Below are positions 25,352 through 35,591 of a stretch of DNA of 64,000 nt, one piece after another. The number at the start of each line of letters is the position of its first letter. The first letter of the stretch is position 1. The DNA comes from Streptomyces sp. SCSIO 30461 (GTDB taxonomy: Bacteria; Actinomycetota; Actinomycetes; Streptomycetales; Streptomycetaceae). The stretch is from assembly GCF_037023745.1 (NCBI RefSeq), contig NZ_CP146101.1, positions 5,014,001 to 5,078,000 of the forward strand, written 5' to 3'. Made by a program: the position numbers and the translations under genes. The notes under the pieces were generated by a model. That model worked only from the letters and a program-made list of their open reading frames with translations. It searched no databases and had not been told where the DNA came from.

Positions 25352-26644
25352 ATGACTGAACGGATACCGGACGCGGTGCTGTGGTGCCTGGCCGTCGGCC
25401 TCCTCGTCCTCGCCGTGCTCCTGGTACGGCAGCGCGGGATCAGCGCGCTGCGGCAAAGGCGGAACGAGGAACTGGCGGATGGCCTGCGAGCCCGGGAGGA
25501 GGAGCTCCGCCACCTGCTCACCGTACGGCTGCCGGCACTCGAGGAGTCGGCGGGCCAGTCCGTACCCGGCGTCGGGCTCCTCGAAGACCGACTGGCGGAG
25601 ACGGACTTCGCGAAGTGCCTGGACGGAGTGCTCGAACGTTTCGCCCAGGCCGTGGAGAACGCGCAGGCCCGGGCCGACCGGTCGGCCAAGGCGGCGCTGA
25701 AGTCCTCGATGCGCTCGATCCAGGCCCTGGCCAACGAACAGCAGGTGGCCATCTCGGAGATGCAGGACCGCCACGACCACCCCGACGTCCTGCGCGATCT
25801 CCTGGAAGTCGACCACGCGAACGCCCAGTTCGGCCGCCGCGCCCAAGCCATCGCCGTGCTGTGCGGATCCTGGCCGGGTCGGCAACGGACGGCATCCGGG
25901 CTGGTCGAGGTGGTGCGCGGAGCCACGTCGCGGATCCGTGACTACCGGCGGATCCGGATCCGCGGCGAGGTCGACATCGCCGTCGAGAGCCGGGCCGTGG
26001 AGCCCGTGGTCCTGGCCGTGGCCGAGTTGCTCGACAACGCGGCGCGCCACTCGCAACCCACCACCCAGGTCGAGGTGGGCGTCCAGGCAGTCCACAACGG
26101 CGCCTGTGTGGTGATCGACGACGCGGGAGTCGGGATGGACGCGCAGGCCTCGGAGAAGGCCTCGGTGCTGCTGTCCGGCAGGCGCGCGGTGGACGTCACC
26201 CGGCTTGAGGACCCTCCGCAGTTCGGGTTCGCCGTCATCGGGGTCCTCGCCCATCGGTACGGGTTCAGCGTCCGCGTGGACACCCAGTCCCCGTACGGGG
26301 GCGTACGCGCCGTCGTGTTCCTGCCGAGCGTCCTGCTCACGCGTCCGGAGGACTCCGACGAGCTTCCCGCGGCGTCCGCGGCCGCGGCCCGCAGTGCGTC
26401 AGGTCCCCGGCCGCCCGAGCCGGCGGCCCCTGCGGCGACGACCGTGGGAGGACTGCCGAAGCGCCGCCGCCGCGCCGCCCGGCATCCTGCGACGGCGCAG
26501 CAGGCGCCGGGCCCGGCCGAAGAGGCCGGCACCCGCTCCGCCGAGGAGACCGCCAGGCGGATCGGTGCGTTCGCGCGCGGCACTCTGCACGGCCGTGCCA
26601 CCCAGGCCGCCGACCACGAAGACGAAGGGAACAACCGAGGATGA
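25352..26644 (+). CDS. cvnA: Conservon CvnA, short form without sensor domain
   Basis: This 430-residue protein has one N-terminal membrane helix (8-26), coiled-coil segments (about 28-60 and 85-140), a HATPase domain with N box VAELLDNAARHS (223-234) and D box VIDDAGVGM (254-262), and a Pro/Ala-rich tail (about 340-430). Unlike the first CvnA, it lacks an extracytoplasmic sensor region, so any signal must come through the membrane helix or a partner. GAGGAC precedes the ATG. It begins a five-gene operon. Confidence 0.92.
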   Translation: MTERIPDAVLWCLAVGLLVLAVLLVRQRGISALRQRRNEELADGLRAREEELRHLLTVRLPALEESAGQSVPGVGLLEDRLAETDFAKCLDGVLERFAQAVENAQARADRSAKAALKSSMRSIQALANEQQVAISEMQDRHDHPDVLRDLLEVDHANAQFGRRAQAIAVLCGSWPGRQRTASGLVEVVRGATSRIRDYRRIRIRGEVDIAVESRAVEPVVLAVAELLDNAARHSQPTTQVEVGVQAVHNGACVVIDDAGVGMDAQASEKASVLLSGRRAVDVTRLEDPPQFGFAVIGVLAHRYGFSVRVDTQSPYGGVRAVVFLPSVLLTRPEDSDELPAASAAAARSASGPRPPEPAAPAATTVGGLPKRRRRAARHPATAQQAPGPAEEAGTRSAEETARRIGAFARGTLHGRATQAADHEDEGNNRG

Positions 26645-27054
26645 TCGAGCCCAGGAACAGCGATGTGGGCTGGATGCTCGATGAGGTCCTGAAGGTGCCC
26701 GAAGCCCGGCACGCGATCCTGCTCTCGGCGGACGGCATGCTCCGGGCGCACTCCGCGGACATCGGCAGGGACGACGCCGAGCGGCTGGCGGCCGGACTCT
26801 CCGGCCTCCAGTCCATCAGCCGCAGTACGGCCGAGTTCTGCGGACACGGCGACAGCCCGTGGCGGCAGACCCTCATCGAGTTCGCCCACGGCTACGTGTT
26901 CCTCGTCGCCGCCGGCGAGGGCGCCTACCTCGCGGTCTCCACGACGGAGAACGTGGACATGGAGGCGGTCACGTACCGCATGCACAAACTGGTCGACCGA
27001 CTCGGCAAGGAGATGACCAGTCCGGCTCGGCACGGAACCGGCATCCGGGCATGA
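26641..27054 (+). CDS. cvnB: Conservon CvnB (roadblock/LC7)
   Basis: This 137-residue roadblock/LC7 protein has the core VGWMLDEVLKVPEARHAILLSADGMLRAHS and EGAYLAVSTTENVDMEAV. It overlaps cvnA2 by the ATGA quadruplet, so their translation is coupled. In related conservons CvnB is thought to bind the CvnD GTPase. Confidence 0.93.
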   Translation: MIEPRNSDVGWMLDEVLKVPEARHAILLSADGMLRAHSADIGRDDAERLAAGLSGLQSISRSTAEFCGHGDSPWRQTLIEFAHGYVFLVAAGEGAYLAVSTTENVDMEAVTYRMHKLVDRLGKEMTSPARHGTGIRA

Positions 27055-27413
27055 CGCCACCCAGGAGCCGCCCCGGCGGAAGGCTGGTACGGCCCTACGT
27101 GGTCACGGAGGGCCGCGCTCACCCGAGCCGCGGCACCCTGGACCTCGTCACGCTCCTGATCGCGTCCGAGAGGCAGTCCCTGGCCGGTCTGGGGCTCGAG
27201 AAGCGGCGTATCACGGAGCTCTGCGGACCCGGGGCACTGTCGGTGGCGGAGGTGGCCGGCCATCTGTCGCTGCCGGTCAGCGTCACGAAGGTCCTGGTGG
27301 CCGACCTCCTGGACAGCGGACACATCGTCACGCTCGCACCGGTCCCTGTCGCCCTGCCGTCCGATGCCCGAATCCTGCAGGAGGTGCTCGATGGGCTCCG
27401 CGCCCGCCTCTGA
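27051..27413 (+). CDS. cvnC: Conservon CvnC (DUF742)
   Basis: This 120-residue DUF742 protein has the signature RLVRPYVVTEGRAHPS near the start and a C-terminal winged-helix-like part (LSVAEVAGHLSLPVSVTKVLVADL). It overlaps cvnB by ATGA. The central part IASERQSLAGLGLEKRRITELC is typical of the family. Confidence 0.93.
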   Translation: MTPPRSRPGGRLVRPYVVTEGRAHPSRGTLDLVTLLIASERQSLAGLGLEKRRITELCGPGALSVAEVAGHLSLPVSVTKVLVADLLDSGHIVTLAPVPVALPSDARILQEVLDGLRARL

Positions 27414-27999
27414 GTCCGAAGACGTCTATCTCCGACCGGGCGTGCAGACCGCCGTCAAGATCCTGGTGGTCGGCCACTTCGCGGTCGGCAAGACCACCTT
27501 CGTGGGGACGTTGTCCGAGATCCGTCCGCTGCGTACCGAGGAGGTGATGACCGAAGCAGGCGCCCTGGTCGACGACCTGGAGGGCACCCACGACAAGACG
27601 ACCACCACGGTGGCCCTCGACTTCGGCCGCCTCACGCTCAGCGACGCTCTTGTGCTGTACCTCTTCGGCACCCCAGGGCAGCAGCGGTTCACCGCGCTCT
27701 GGCGCGACATGACCCGGGGCGCGCTCGGCGCACTGGTCCTGGCGGACACCCGCCGCCTTCAACACTCGTTCGACGTCATGGGCGTCCTGGAGGAACTCGA
27801 CCTGCCCTACGCGGTGGCCCTCAACGAATTCGACGGCACGCCCCGGCACGCGCTGAACGAGGTGCGGGAGGCCCTCGACCTGCTCCCGGAAACCCCCCTC
27901 GTCCGCTGTGACGCCCGCGACCGCGATTCCTCGACCCGGGCACTGGTCTCCCTCGTCGAGCACCTGCTGACCCGCACGAGCGAACTGGAGCACGCATGA
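27391..27999 (+). CDS. cvnD: Conservon CvnD small GTPase
   Basis: This 202-residue Ras-like GTPase has P-loop GHFAVGKTT (28-36), the switch-II-like FGTPGQQRF and the base-specificity motif NEFD in place of NKxD. The Thr-rich DKTTTTVALDFG segment contains the switch I region. The ATG at 27391 has an AGGAGG site and lies 23 bases inside cvnC. CvnD is the presumed on/off switch of the conservon complex at the membrane. Confidence 0.94.
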   Translation: MGSAPASESEDVYLRPGVQTAVKILVVGHFAVGKTTFVGTLSEIRPLRTEEVMTEAGALVDDLEGTHDKTTTTVALDFGRLTLSDALVLYLFGTPGQQRFTALWRDMTRGALGALVLADTRRLQHSFDVMGVLEELDLPYAVALNEFDGTPRHALNEVREALDLLPETPLVRCDARDRDSSTRALVSLVEHLLTRTSELEHA

Positions 28000-29372
28000 A
28001 CCCCGAGTCGACATCCGACCCCGCGTCCGGCTGTCCACGTCACGAGCTGCTGTACGGGCCCGGATTCGCAGCGGATCCGGCCGCCGCATACCGGCGTATG
28101 CGGCAGGCCGGACCGGCCGCCCCGGTCGAGCTGTCACCCGGGGTGCGGGCCACCCTCGTCATCGGCTACGACGCCGCACTCCACGTGCTGCGCAGTCCCG
28201 AGACGTTCTCGAAGGACTCCCGCCGCTGGCGCGACATGGCCGACGGCACCGTGCCCGCGGACAGCCCGGTCGCGCCGATGATGGCCTACCGGCCGAACGC
28301 CCTGCTGACCGACGGGCCGGAACACCGGCGACTGCGCGAGGCGATCACGGACAGCCTGGGTGGCGTGGAGCCCAGCGCCCTGCGCGGCTACGTCGGGCAG
28401 AGCGCCGACGCGCTCATCGACCGCATCGCCGCGGACGGGGAGGCGGATCTGCTCGGCGCGTACGCCCGGCCCCTGCCGCTTCTGGTGCTCAACCAACTCT
28501 TCGGCTGTCCGCCCGAGTACGGCGAGCGGCTGGTCGAGGGAATGGCCGGCATCTTCGAACTCGTCGAAGCCGAGAAGGCCAACGAGCTGCTCACTCGAAC
28601 CGTCGGCGAGCTGATCGCGCTCAAACGCGAGACTCCGGGGAAGGACGTGACCTCCCGGCTCATCGCCCATCCCGCGCGGCTGACGGACGAGGAACTCGTC
28701 CACACCCTGGTCCTGCTCATGGGTGCCGGCACCGAGCCCGAGCAGAATCTGATCGCGAACAGCCTGCGCCTGCTGCTGTCGGACGACCGCTTCGCCGGCA
28801 GTCTGTCGGGCGGCAGCCTGCCCGTGGAGGACGCCCTCGACGAAGTGCTGTGGACCGACCCGCCCATGGCGAACTACGCCGTCCACTTCCCCGTGCACGA
28901 CGTCGTGTACGAAGGGACGCTGCTCAAGGAGGGCCACCCTGTCGTCATCAGCTTCGCCGCAGCGAACACGGACCCTGCCCTGGTGGTCGATCAGCGCACG
29001 GGGAACCGCGCCCACCTGGCATGGAGCGCCGGACCGCATTCCTGTCCCGCGCAGGGCGCGGCCCGGCTGATCGCCGCCGTGGCGATCGAGAAGCTCCTCG
29101 ACCGGCTGCCCGACATGGAACTAGCCGTTCCCGTCCGGGACCTGGAGTGGCGGCAGGGCCCGTTCCACCGCGCGCTCGCCGCTCTGCCCGTACGTTTCCA
29201 GGCCGTCGCCGTCACCCACTCCGAAGAGGATGAGCGGCCTGCGGGTGACGGCGGGTCCACGGCGCCGGCCAGGCACATCTCCGTGCCGCCCGGAGGACGC
29301 CGGAGTGCGCCGGTGACCACTGCGCCCAAGAGCGGCTGGGCCCGGCTCCTGGCCTGGTGGCGGGGAGAGTGA
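27996..29372 (+). CDS. CYP157-like cytochrome P450 lacking the ExxR arginine
   Basis: This 458-residue P450-fold protein is the fifth gene of the conservon (CvnE position), overlapping cvnD by ATGA. The haem thiolate is C350 in AWSAGPHSCPAQ, and the I-helix segment is LMGAGTEPEQN. The K-helix motif reads E283-V-L-W286, so the invariant Arg of ExxR is a Trp. This is the known hallmark of the CYP157 family found in Streptomyces conservons. The C-terminal 55 residues past the P450 core are Pro/Ser-rich. Such proteins may be poor monooxygenases or serve as signalling outputs. The substrate is unknown. Confidence 0.88.
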   Translation: MNPESTSDPASGCPRHELLYGPGFAADPAAAYRRMRQAGPAAPVELSPGVRATLVIGYDAALHVLRSPETFSKDSRRWRDMADGTVPADSPVAPMMAYRPNALLTDGPEHRRLREAITDSLGGVEPSALRGYVGQSADALIDRIAADGEADLLGAYARPLPLLVLNQLFGCPPEYGERLVEGMAGIFELVEAEKANELLTRTVGELIALKRETPGKDVTSRLIAHPARLTDEELVHTLVLLMGAGTEPEQNLIANSLRLLLSDDRFAGSLSGGSLPVEDALDEVLWTDPPMANYAVHFPVHDVVYEGTLLKEGHPVVISFAAANTDPALVVDQRTGNRAHLAWSAGPHSCPAQGAARLIAAVAIEKLLDRLPDMELAVPVRDLEWRQGPFHRALAALPVRFQAVAVTHSEEDERPAGDGGSTAPARHISVPPGGRRSAPVTTAPKSGWARLLAWWRGE

Positions 29373-30617
29373 TCAGGTCAGGCGTACGGGCAGGGACCGG
29401 TGTCCGTTGGAGATGAACGACTCCACGGGCAGCAGTTCCTCCGAGGGCACGGCGAGGGTGAGTTCGGGGAAACGGCCGAACAGCGCGGGGAGTGCGATGC
29501 GGGCCTCCAGACGGCCGAGCGGGGCGCCGAGGCAGTGGTGCACCCCGTAGCCGAACGCCAGGTGGTCCTTGTCCACGCGGGTGACATCGAAACGATCGGC
29601 GTCGTTCCCGTACTGCTGGGGGTCACGCCCCGCTGCGGCGTAGGCGGCGAGGATGGCCTCTCCCGCGCGGATCACCGTCCCTTCCGGGCCTCCGAGTTCA
29701 CCGAGTTCGATGTCCTCCACGGCGTACCGCAACGGCAGACTGGCCACCGGCGCGTCCGCACGCAGGGTCTCTTCGACGGCATCGTCCCACGTGGCCCGTC
29801 CCTCGCGGACGTGCGCGAGCTGCTCGGGATGGGTCAGCAGGGCGTGCACGGCGTTGTCGATGAGGTTGACCGTGGTCTCGTGACCGGCACCGATCATGAG
29901 CACCAGGGTGTCGAGCAGTTCCTGCTCACTGAGCCGGGCGCCCCTCCCGTCGTCGCGGGCCGCGAGGAGGTTGGTGGTCAGGTCGTCTCCCGGCGACTTC
30001 CGCTTCTCCTCGACGAGTTCCCCCATCACAGCGTAGAGACGCCCGTAGTTGGCGGTGACCTCGTCGGGCTCGGCGGAGGTGTGGAAGAGGCTGTCCACGA
30101 CCTCTCGCAGATCCGCGGCCTTGTCGCGGGGCAGACCGAACAGCTCGCTGATCACCTGGATCGGCAGCGGATAGCAGAACTCCTCGCGCAGATCGACCAC
30201 CTCACCGCGCCGCCCCACCTCGGCGACACGGTCCAGCAGCCTGCCGGTGATCTCCTCGATGCGCGGCCTCAACGCGGCCGTGCGCCGCGCGGTGAAGGCG
30301 CTGGAGACCAGGGTCCGCAAGCGCTTGTGCTCAGTGCCGTAGGCGGTGAACATGTTCTGCACGGCGACCCAGGTGAACAGCGGCCAGTCCGGGGAGATCT
30401 GTCCGTTGATCCAGAGCGGCCAGTGCCGGCGCGGATCCTTGGACACCCGCGCGTCGGTGAGCAGCCGCTTGAGGAGTTCGGGACTGCTGACCGCGAACGC
30501 GCCCACTGCATCCGGAAGTTCGACCAGCGCAACCGGCCCTCTGTCCCGCATCCGAGAGCCCTCACCGTGGATGTCCCGGCCCGCCGGGTCTATCGCCATC
30601 GGGCACTGATCTGGCAT
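29373..30617 (-). CDS. Cytochrome P450, CYP154-like
   Basis: This 414-residue soluble P450 has all the classical motifs: AGHETT (244-249) in the I helix, E283-T-L-R286 in the K helix and the haem loop FGYGVHHCLGAP with C362. CYP154 enzymes often partner CYP157 in conservons. Here it lies convergent to the CYP157-like gene and the two stop codons share the palindrome TGATCA. The ATG at 30617 has a GGAGG site. CYP154 members oxidise steroids and polyketides, but the substrate here cannot be told from sequence. Confidence 0.9.
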   Translation of the reverse strand: MPDQCPMAIDPAGRDIHGEGSRMRDRGPVALVELPDAVGAFAVSSPELLKRLLTDARVSKDPRRHWPLWINGQISPDWPLFTWVAVQNMFTAYGTEHKRLRTLVSSAFTARRTAALRPRIEEITGRLLDRVAEVGRRGEVVDLREEFCYPLPIQVISELFGLPRDKAADLREVVDSLFHTSAEPDEVTANYGRLYAVMGELVEEKRKSPGDDLTTNLLAARDDGRGARLSEQELLDTLVLMIGAGHETTVNLIDNAVHALLTHPEQLAHVREGRATWDDAVEETLRADAPVASLPLRYAVEDIELGELGGPEGTVIRAGEAILAAYAAAGRDPQQYGNDADRFDVTRVDKDHLAFGYGVHHCLGAPLGRLEARIALPALFGRFPELTLAVPSEELLPVESFISNGHRSLPVRLT

Positions 30618-30803
30618 GAAACACCCCTCCGGTACGCGACTGTGAACACGTTCGGTGATGCTACTTCCGCGTAGAGCAGTCATTTCAGCTGTGTTCGCAG
30701 TATGCGTACTACGGCAAGTTCCCTGCGCACAGCGGAAAGTACCGTCGGGCACCGGCCGACGGCGGGCGGCCGTGGAGGTGGGCGGAGCGCACCCCGCGAA
30801 CGC

Positions 30804-30843
30804 CGAGCACCGAGCACCGAGCACCGAGCACCGAGCACCGAGC
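30804..30843. repeat. 7-bp tandem repeat (CGAGCAC)5
   Basis: Five exact copies of CGAGCAC run from 30804 to 30838, followed by a partial copy. This is a microsatellite-like tract, likely variable in length between strains. Confidence 0.85.
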
Positions 30844-30898
30844 GGATGGAGCACTCGGCTTGTCCTGCTTTCCAAGCGCGAGGCTCCCCCCTCCGCCC

Positions 30899-30940
30899 TG
30901 CGGTCCCCTTCCGGCCCCGCGGGGCCGGAAGGGGACCGCA
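30899..30940. terminator. 42-bp perfect palindrome, terminator of guaB1
   Basis: Bases 30899-30919 and 30920-30940 are exact complements, starting TGCGGTCCCC. It lies about 50 bases after the guaB1 stop and can form a very stable hairpin on either strand. Confidence 0.8.
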
Positions 30941-30987
30941 GGCACCAGATCCCGCTCGACGAACCGGCTTGATCCAAACGAAAGACC

Positions 30988-32583
<1,596 letters not shown>

Positions 32584-32659
32584 TTACGTCGAAAGGCTAC
32601 CCGAACGGGAATCGAAGCGGCCAGCAAGGGCCCTCGCAGGCGCACGGAGCGCCGGGATC

Positions 32660-33016
32660 TCAATCCGCCTCACCCATGGCGACCAGCACGGCGAGCCGCC
32701 GCGGCATCGTGTCCACCGCCTGTCCGAAGACCTCCTGAGCGGTCTGCCACTCACCCGGCCGGGCCTCGGCGTACTCCTGCCAGCGGCGGACGAGCACCAA
32801 GGTGCCCTCGTCTCCGGGGATGTCGGTGAGGCAGTCGGCGAGCGCGTCCCAGTTCCGCCCGAACCAGGCGGGCAACTCCAGGTCGCCGGCGCAACGCTCC
32901 ATGAAGGCGGCTTTGTCCGTGACCCCGTGCAGGTCCAGCACGGTGACGTTCCGGCCGACTGCGGCGCCGAACAGGGTCGCGAGGGGGCCGCCGCGTCCAT
33001 TCGAGGCGTTGCTCAT
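32660..33016 (-). CDS. Barstar-family ribonuclease inhibitor-like protein
   Basis: This 118-residue protein has the barstar fold signature: NVTVLDLHGVTDKAAFMERCAGDLELP, then FGRNWDALADCLTDI with the Trp-Asp pair and acidic residues that bind barnase in the model protein. Barstars inhibit guanyl-specific ribonucleases. No barnase-like gene lies in this window, so the target is encoded elsewhere or the protein has another role. The ATG at 33016 has a GGAAGG site. Confidence 0.88.
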   Translation of the reverse strand: MSNASNGRGGPLATLFGAAVGRNVTVLDLHGVTDKAAFMERCAGDLELPAWFGRNWDALADCLTDIPGDEGTLVLVRRWQEYAEARPGEWQTAQEVFGQAVDTMPRRLAVLVAMGEAD

Positions 33017-33648
33017 CGGGCACCTTCCGCCGGTCCGCCGGTCGATCTCGGTGTGTGATCGCGGGTACTCGCGTGTAGTAGACCGCGTCGACCGCGCCGG
33101 CGACAACCGGTGACCATCCGCGGCCCCCGTCGTCCGCCGCCCCGGGTGATGCAGGCGGGCGCGGGGTGGGTGGGGAATTCCCCTGCAGCCCATCGACGAC
33201 TCAAGTGACCGGACACCCGGCCCCGCGGCGACCATGCGCCGGACGGTACGGGCCACATCGCGGCTGCCTCCCGGGGCCGCGAGGTCGACACGCCGAGCTT
33301 GGCGGACGACCGCCCGGGGCACGGTCTCGATCCCGAAGAGGCCCTGCGCCGAATCCGCTGGGGGCCGCGACCACCCGGCTGACCGGGCAGGACGTCCACG
33401 GAATCGCGCTGACGTGGGTCGACAACGCGGGGCTGACCCGCGCCAAGACCATCCCCTTCGCCCGGCTGGCGCGGCTGCTGGCCGCGGAGAACGCGCAGCT
33501 GCTCTACGGCCTCAACCCCTCGGAGACCGCGGACCAGGAGCCGCCCCGGGACCGTGACCGTACGGCGGGGCCGTGGACTCACGCCTCCGGGGGCCGTGAC
33601 CGTGCGAACGGCCGAAGCGCGCGGCCGAGGCCGTGGCGCACGCAGCCG
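33017..33648. other. Intergenic region with gene debris
   Basis: This 632-base gap holds the promoter of the barstar gene and, on the plus strand, a decayed glutamine synthetase N terminus (separate entry). Nothing else is recognised. Confidence 0.6.
33370..33528 (+). pseudogene. Glutamine synthetase N-terminal fragment
   Basis: The translation DVHGIALTWVDNAGLTRAKTIPFARLARL matches the beta-grasp start of glutamine synthetase-like proteins (usual form GVALTYVDTAG, then VKTVPL). An upstream piece DPEEALRRIRW in another frame could be related. The frame loses similarity after about 35 residues, and no catalytic domain follows. It is a short relic of a glnA-type paralogue. Confidence 0.6.
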
Positions 33649-34695
33649 TCAGCTGTCCGGGTCCGCCCGCTCAAGGGCCGGCCGGGGACCGGGCTGGGAC
33701 TCGGTGAGCAGGAAGTCCGCGGCGGCGGTGTCCGTCACCAGGCTGGTGACGAGACCCGACCGCAGCACCGCGCCGATCGCCGCCGCCTTGCGCTGGCCGC
33801 CCGCGATCGCGATGACCTCGGGGATACGGCGCAGCCGGTCCGCCTCGACCGTGATACAGCGCTCACCGAGGTCCCGGCCGACTCTGCGGCCGTCTGCGTC
33901 GAAGAGATGGGCGGACATCTCCGCCGCCACACCGAGCGAGGCGTAGTGGGCCCGCTCCTCGTCCGACAGCATGTCGTGGACGGTCGAGATGCCCGGCTCC
34001 CAGGACCCGATGGAGACACAGGCGACGGTCACCTTGTCGAAGTACTCGAAGGCACGCGCGATACCGGTCTGGTTGCGCAGGGCCGCGGCCGTGGCCGGGT
34101 CGGGCAGCAGCATCGGCGCGTAGATCGGGTGCGCCTCTCCGCCCGACACCTGGGCAGCGCGGCGCACCGCCTCCACCGAACCGCGCTCGGCGGTTCCCGC
34201 GTCGTACACACCGGTCAGCTGGACGACGGTGCACGGCGGGAGCCGGTCGAGCGCCGCCGCCATGTGGATGGTCGAGCGCCCCCAGGCCAGACCGAGCACA
34301 TCGCCCTCGGTGACGAGCTCTCCGAGCAGGTCCGCTGCGACCTCGCCCAGGTTCTCGGGGTCGGGGGACTCGTCCTCGCCCTCCGCCGGGGACTCCACGA
34401 CCACCGCGTGGCGCAGACCGAAGCGGGCGCGCAGCGCGTCGGAGCGCTCCGCGTCCAGTTCGGCAGGCACGCGGATCTCGATCCGCACCAGATCGCGTTC
34501 GAGAGCGGTCTCCAGGACCCGGGCGACCTTGAAGCGGCTGACGCCGAACTCCTCGGCGATCTGGATCTTGGACTTGCCCTCCAGGTAGAAGCGACGGGCC
34601 ATGGCCGCCGCCTGCACCAGCTCCGCGGGTCCCATCCGCAGGGCTGGCCGTCCCGCCGACATTGCAGACACCGCGCTCTCCTCACTGCTGTTCAC
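33649..34695 (-). CDS. SorC/DeoR-family sugar-responsive regulator
   Basis: This 348-residue protein has an N-terminal HTH (ARRFYLEGKSKIQIAEEFGVSRFKVARVLETAL, about 33-65) and a C-terminal sugar-phosphate-binding SorC domain with LAWGRSTIHMAAAL and SVEAVRRAAQ. It probably senses a phosphorylated sugar, which suits its place 75 bases behind rpe on the same strand. The GTG at 34695 is used. The ATG at 34662 (MSAGRPALRMGP) is an equally credible start that would drop 11 residues. Confidence 0.9.
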   Translation of the reverse strand: MNSSEESAVSAMSAGRPALRMGPAELVQAAAMARRFYLEGKSKIQIAEEFGVSRFKVARVLETALERDLVRIEIRVPAELDAERSDALRARFGLRHAVVVESPAEGEDESPDPENLGEVAADLLGELVTEGDVLGLAWGRSTIHMAAALDRLPPCTVVQLTGVYDAGTAERGSVEAVRRAAQVSGGEAHPIYAPMLLPDPATAAALRNQTGIARAFEYFDKVTVACVSIGSWEPGISTVHDMLSDEERAHYASLGVAAEMSAHLFDADGRRVGRDLGERCITVEADRLRRIPEVIAIAGGQRKAAAIGAVLRSGLVTSLVTDTAAADFLLTESQPGPRPALERADPDS

Positions 34696-34770
34696 ACTCC
34701 GGGACCGTCATCCTGTCAGATCCAGAGGTTGTCGATCAGCCCGATCGGGCCCCGTTCACGTATCCGTGGC

Positions 34771-35454
34771 TCAGTGGTCGCATGCCCAGGGGGCTGCCGC
34801 GATGGTCCGCGAAGCCTTGTCCCGCAGCGCGCGCACCGCTCGCGCCGGGTCCTCGGCCCCGTAGACCGCCGAGCCTGCCACGAAGACATCCGCGCCGGCT
34901 TCGGCACACTGCTCGATGGTGGACTCCGAGACACCTCCGTCGACCTGGAGCCACAGCTCCAGTCCGTGCTTGTTGATCAGCTCCCGGGTACGCCGGATCT
35001 TCGGAAGCATGATGTCCAGGAACGCCTGCCCGCCGAAGCCGGGCTCCACGGTCATGACCAGCAGCATGTCGAGCTCGGGCAACAGGTCCTCGTACGGCTC
35101 GATGGGGGTGGCTGGCCGCAGCGCCATCGAGGCACGCGCGCCCTTCGCCCGGATCTCCCGCGCCAGCCGGACAGGCGCCGCCGCCGCCTCCACGTGGAAG
35201 GTGACGGACCCGGCGCCGGCCTCCACATACTGCGGAGCCCAGCGGTCCGGATCCTCGATCATCAGATGGCAGTCGAGCGGGGTGTCGGTGGCGCGGCTGA
35301 GCGACTCGACCACCGGCACACCCAGCGTCAGATTGGGCACGAAGTGGTTGTCCATGACATCGACATGGAGCCATTCGGCGCCCTCGACCGCCTTGGCCTC
35401 ATCGGCGAGGCGGGCGAAGTCGGCGGAAAGGATGCTGGGAAAGATCTGGGCCAT
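34771..35454 (-). CDS. rpe: Ribulose-phosphate 3-epimerase
   Basis: Rpe interconverts ribulose 5-phosphate and xylulose 5-phosphate in the pentose phosphate pathway. The 227-residue barrel shows [13 protein letters not shown], the metal ligands in [14 protein letters not shown] and DCHLMIEDP, and [10 protein letters not shown]. The ATG at 35454 gives the family start [12 protein letters not shown]. It supplies ribulose 5-phosphate, also the RibBA substrate, but it is separated from the riboflavin operon by 28 kb here. Confidence 0.97.
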   Translation of the reverse strand: MAQIFPSILSADFARLADEAKAVEGAEWLHVDVMDNHFVPNLTLGVPVVESLSRATDTPLDCHLMIEDPDRWAPQYVEAGAGSVTFHVEAAAAPVRLAREIRAKGARASMALRPATPIEPYEDLLPELDMLLVMTVEPGFGGQAFLDIMLPKIRRTRELINKHGLELWLQVDGGVSESTIEQCAEAGADVFVAGSAVYGAEDPARAVRALRDKASRTIAAAPWACDH

Positions 35455-35591
35455 GTGCCAAGACTGCCATGCCCCCGTGTACTTCCACCGCCCCGGTACC
35501 GCCCCGCGGCCGTCCTGTGCGAAGAGCAGCACCGCCCGCACCGCGGCGCCGCTCCCGCCGACGCCGCGCGGGGCGCGACCCGGGGCGCTGA

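Larger units (their letters stand above)
30618..30987. other. Intergenic region with repeats and a palindrome
   Basis: No gene is seen in these 370 bases between the P450 start and the guaB1 stop. They hold a 7-bp tandem repeat and a long palindrome, listed separately. Confidence 0.7.

Noticed and set aside
30804..30843. Repeats considered as a CRISPR array
   Set aside because: Units are 7 bases with no spacers and no cas genes nearby.
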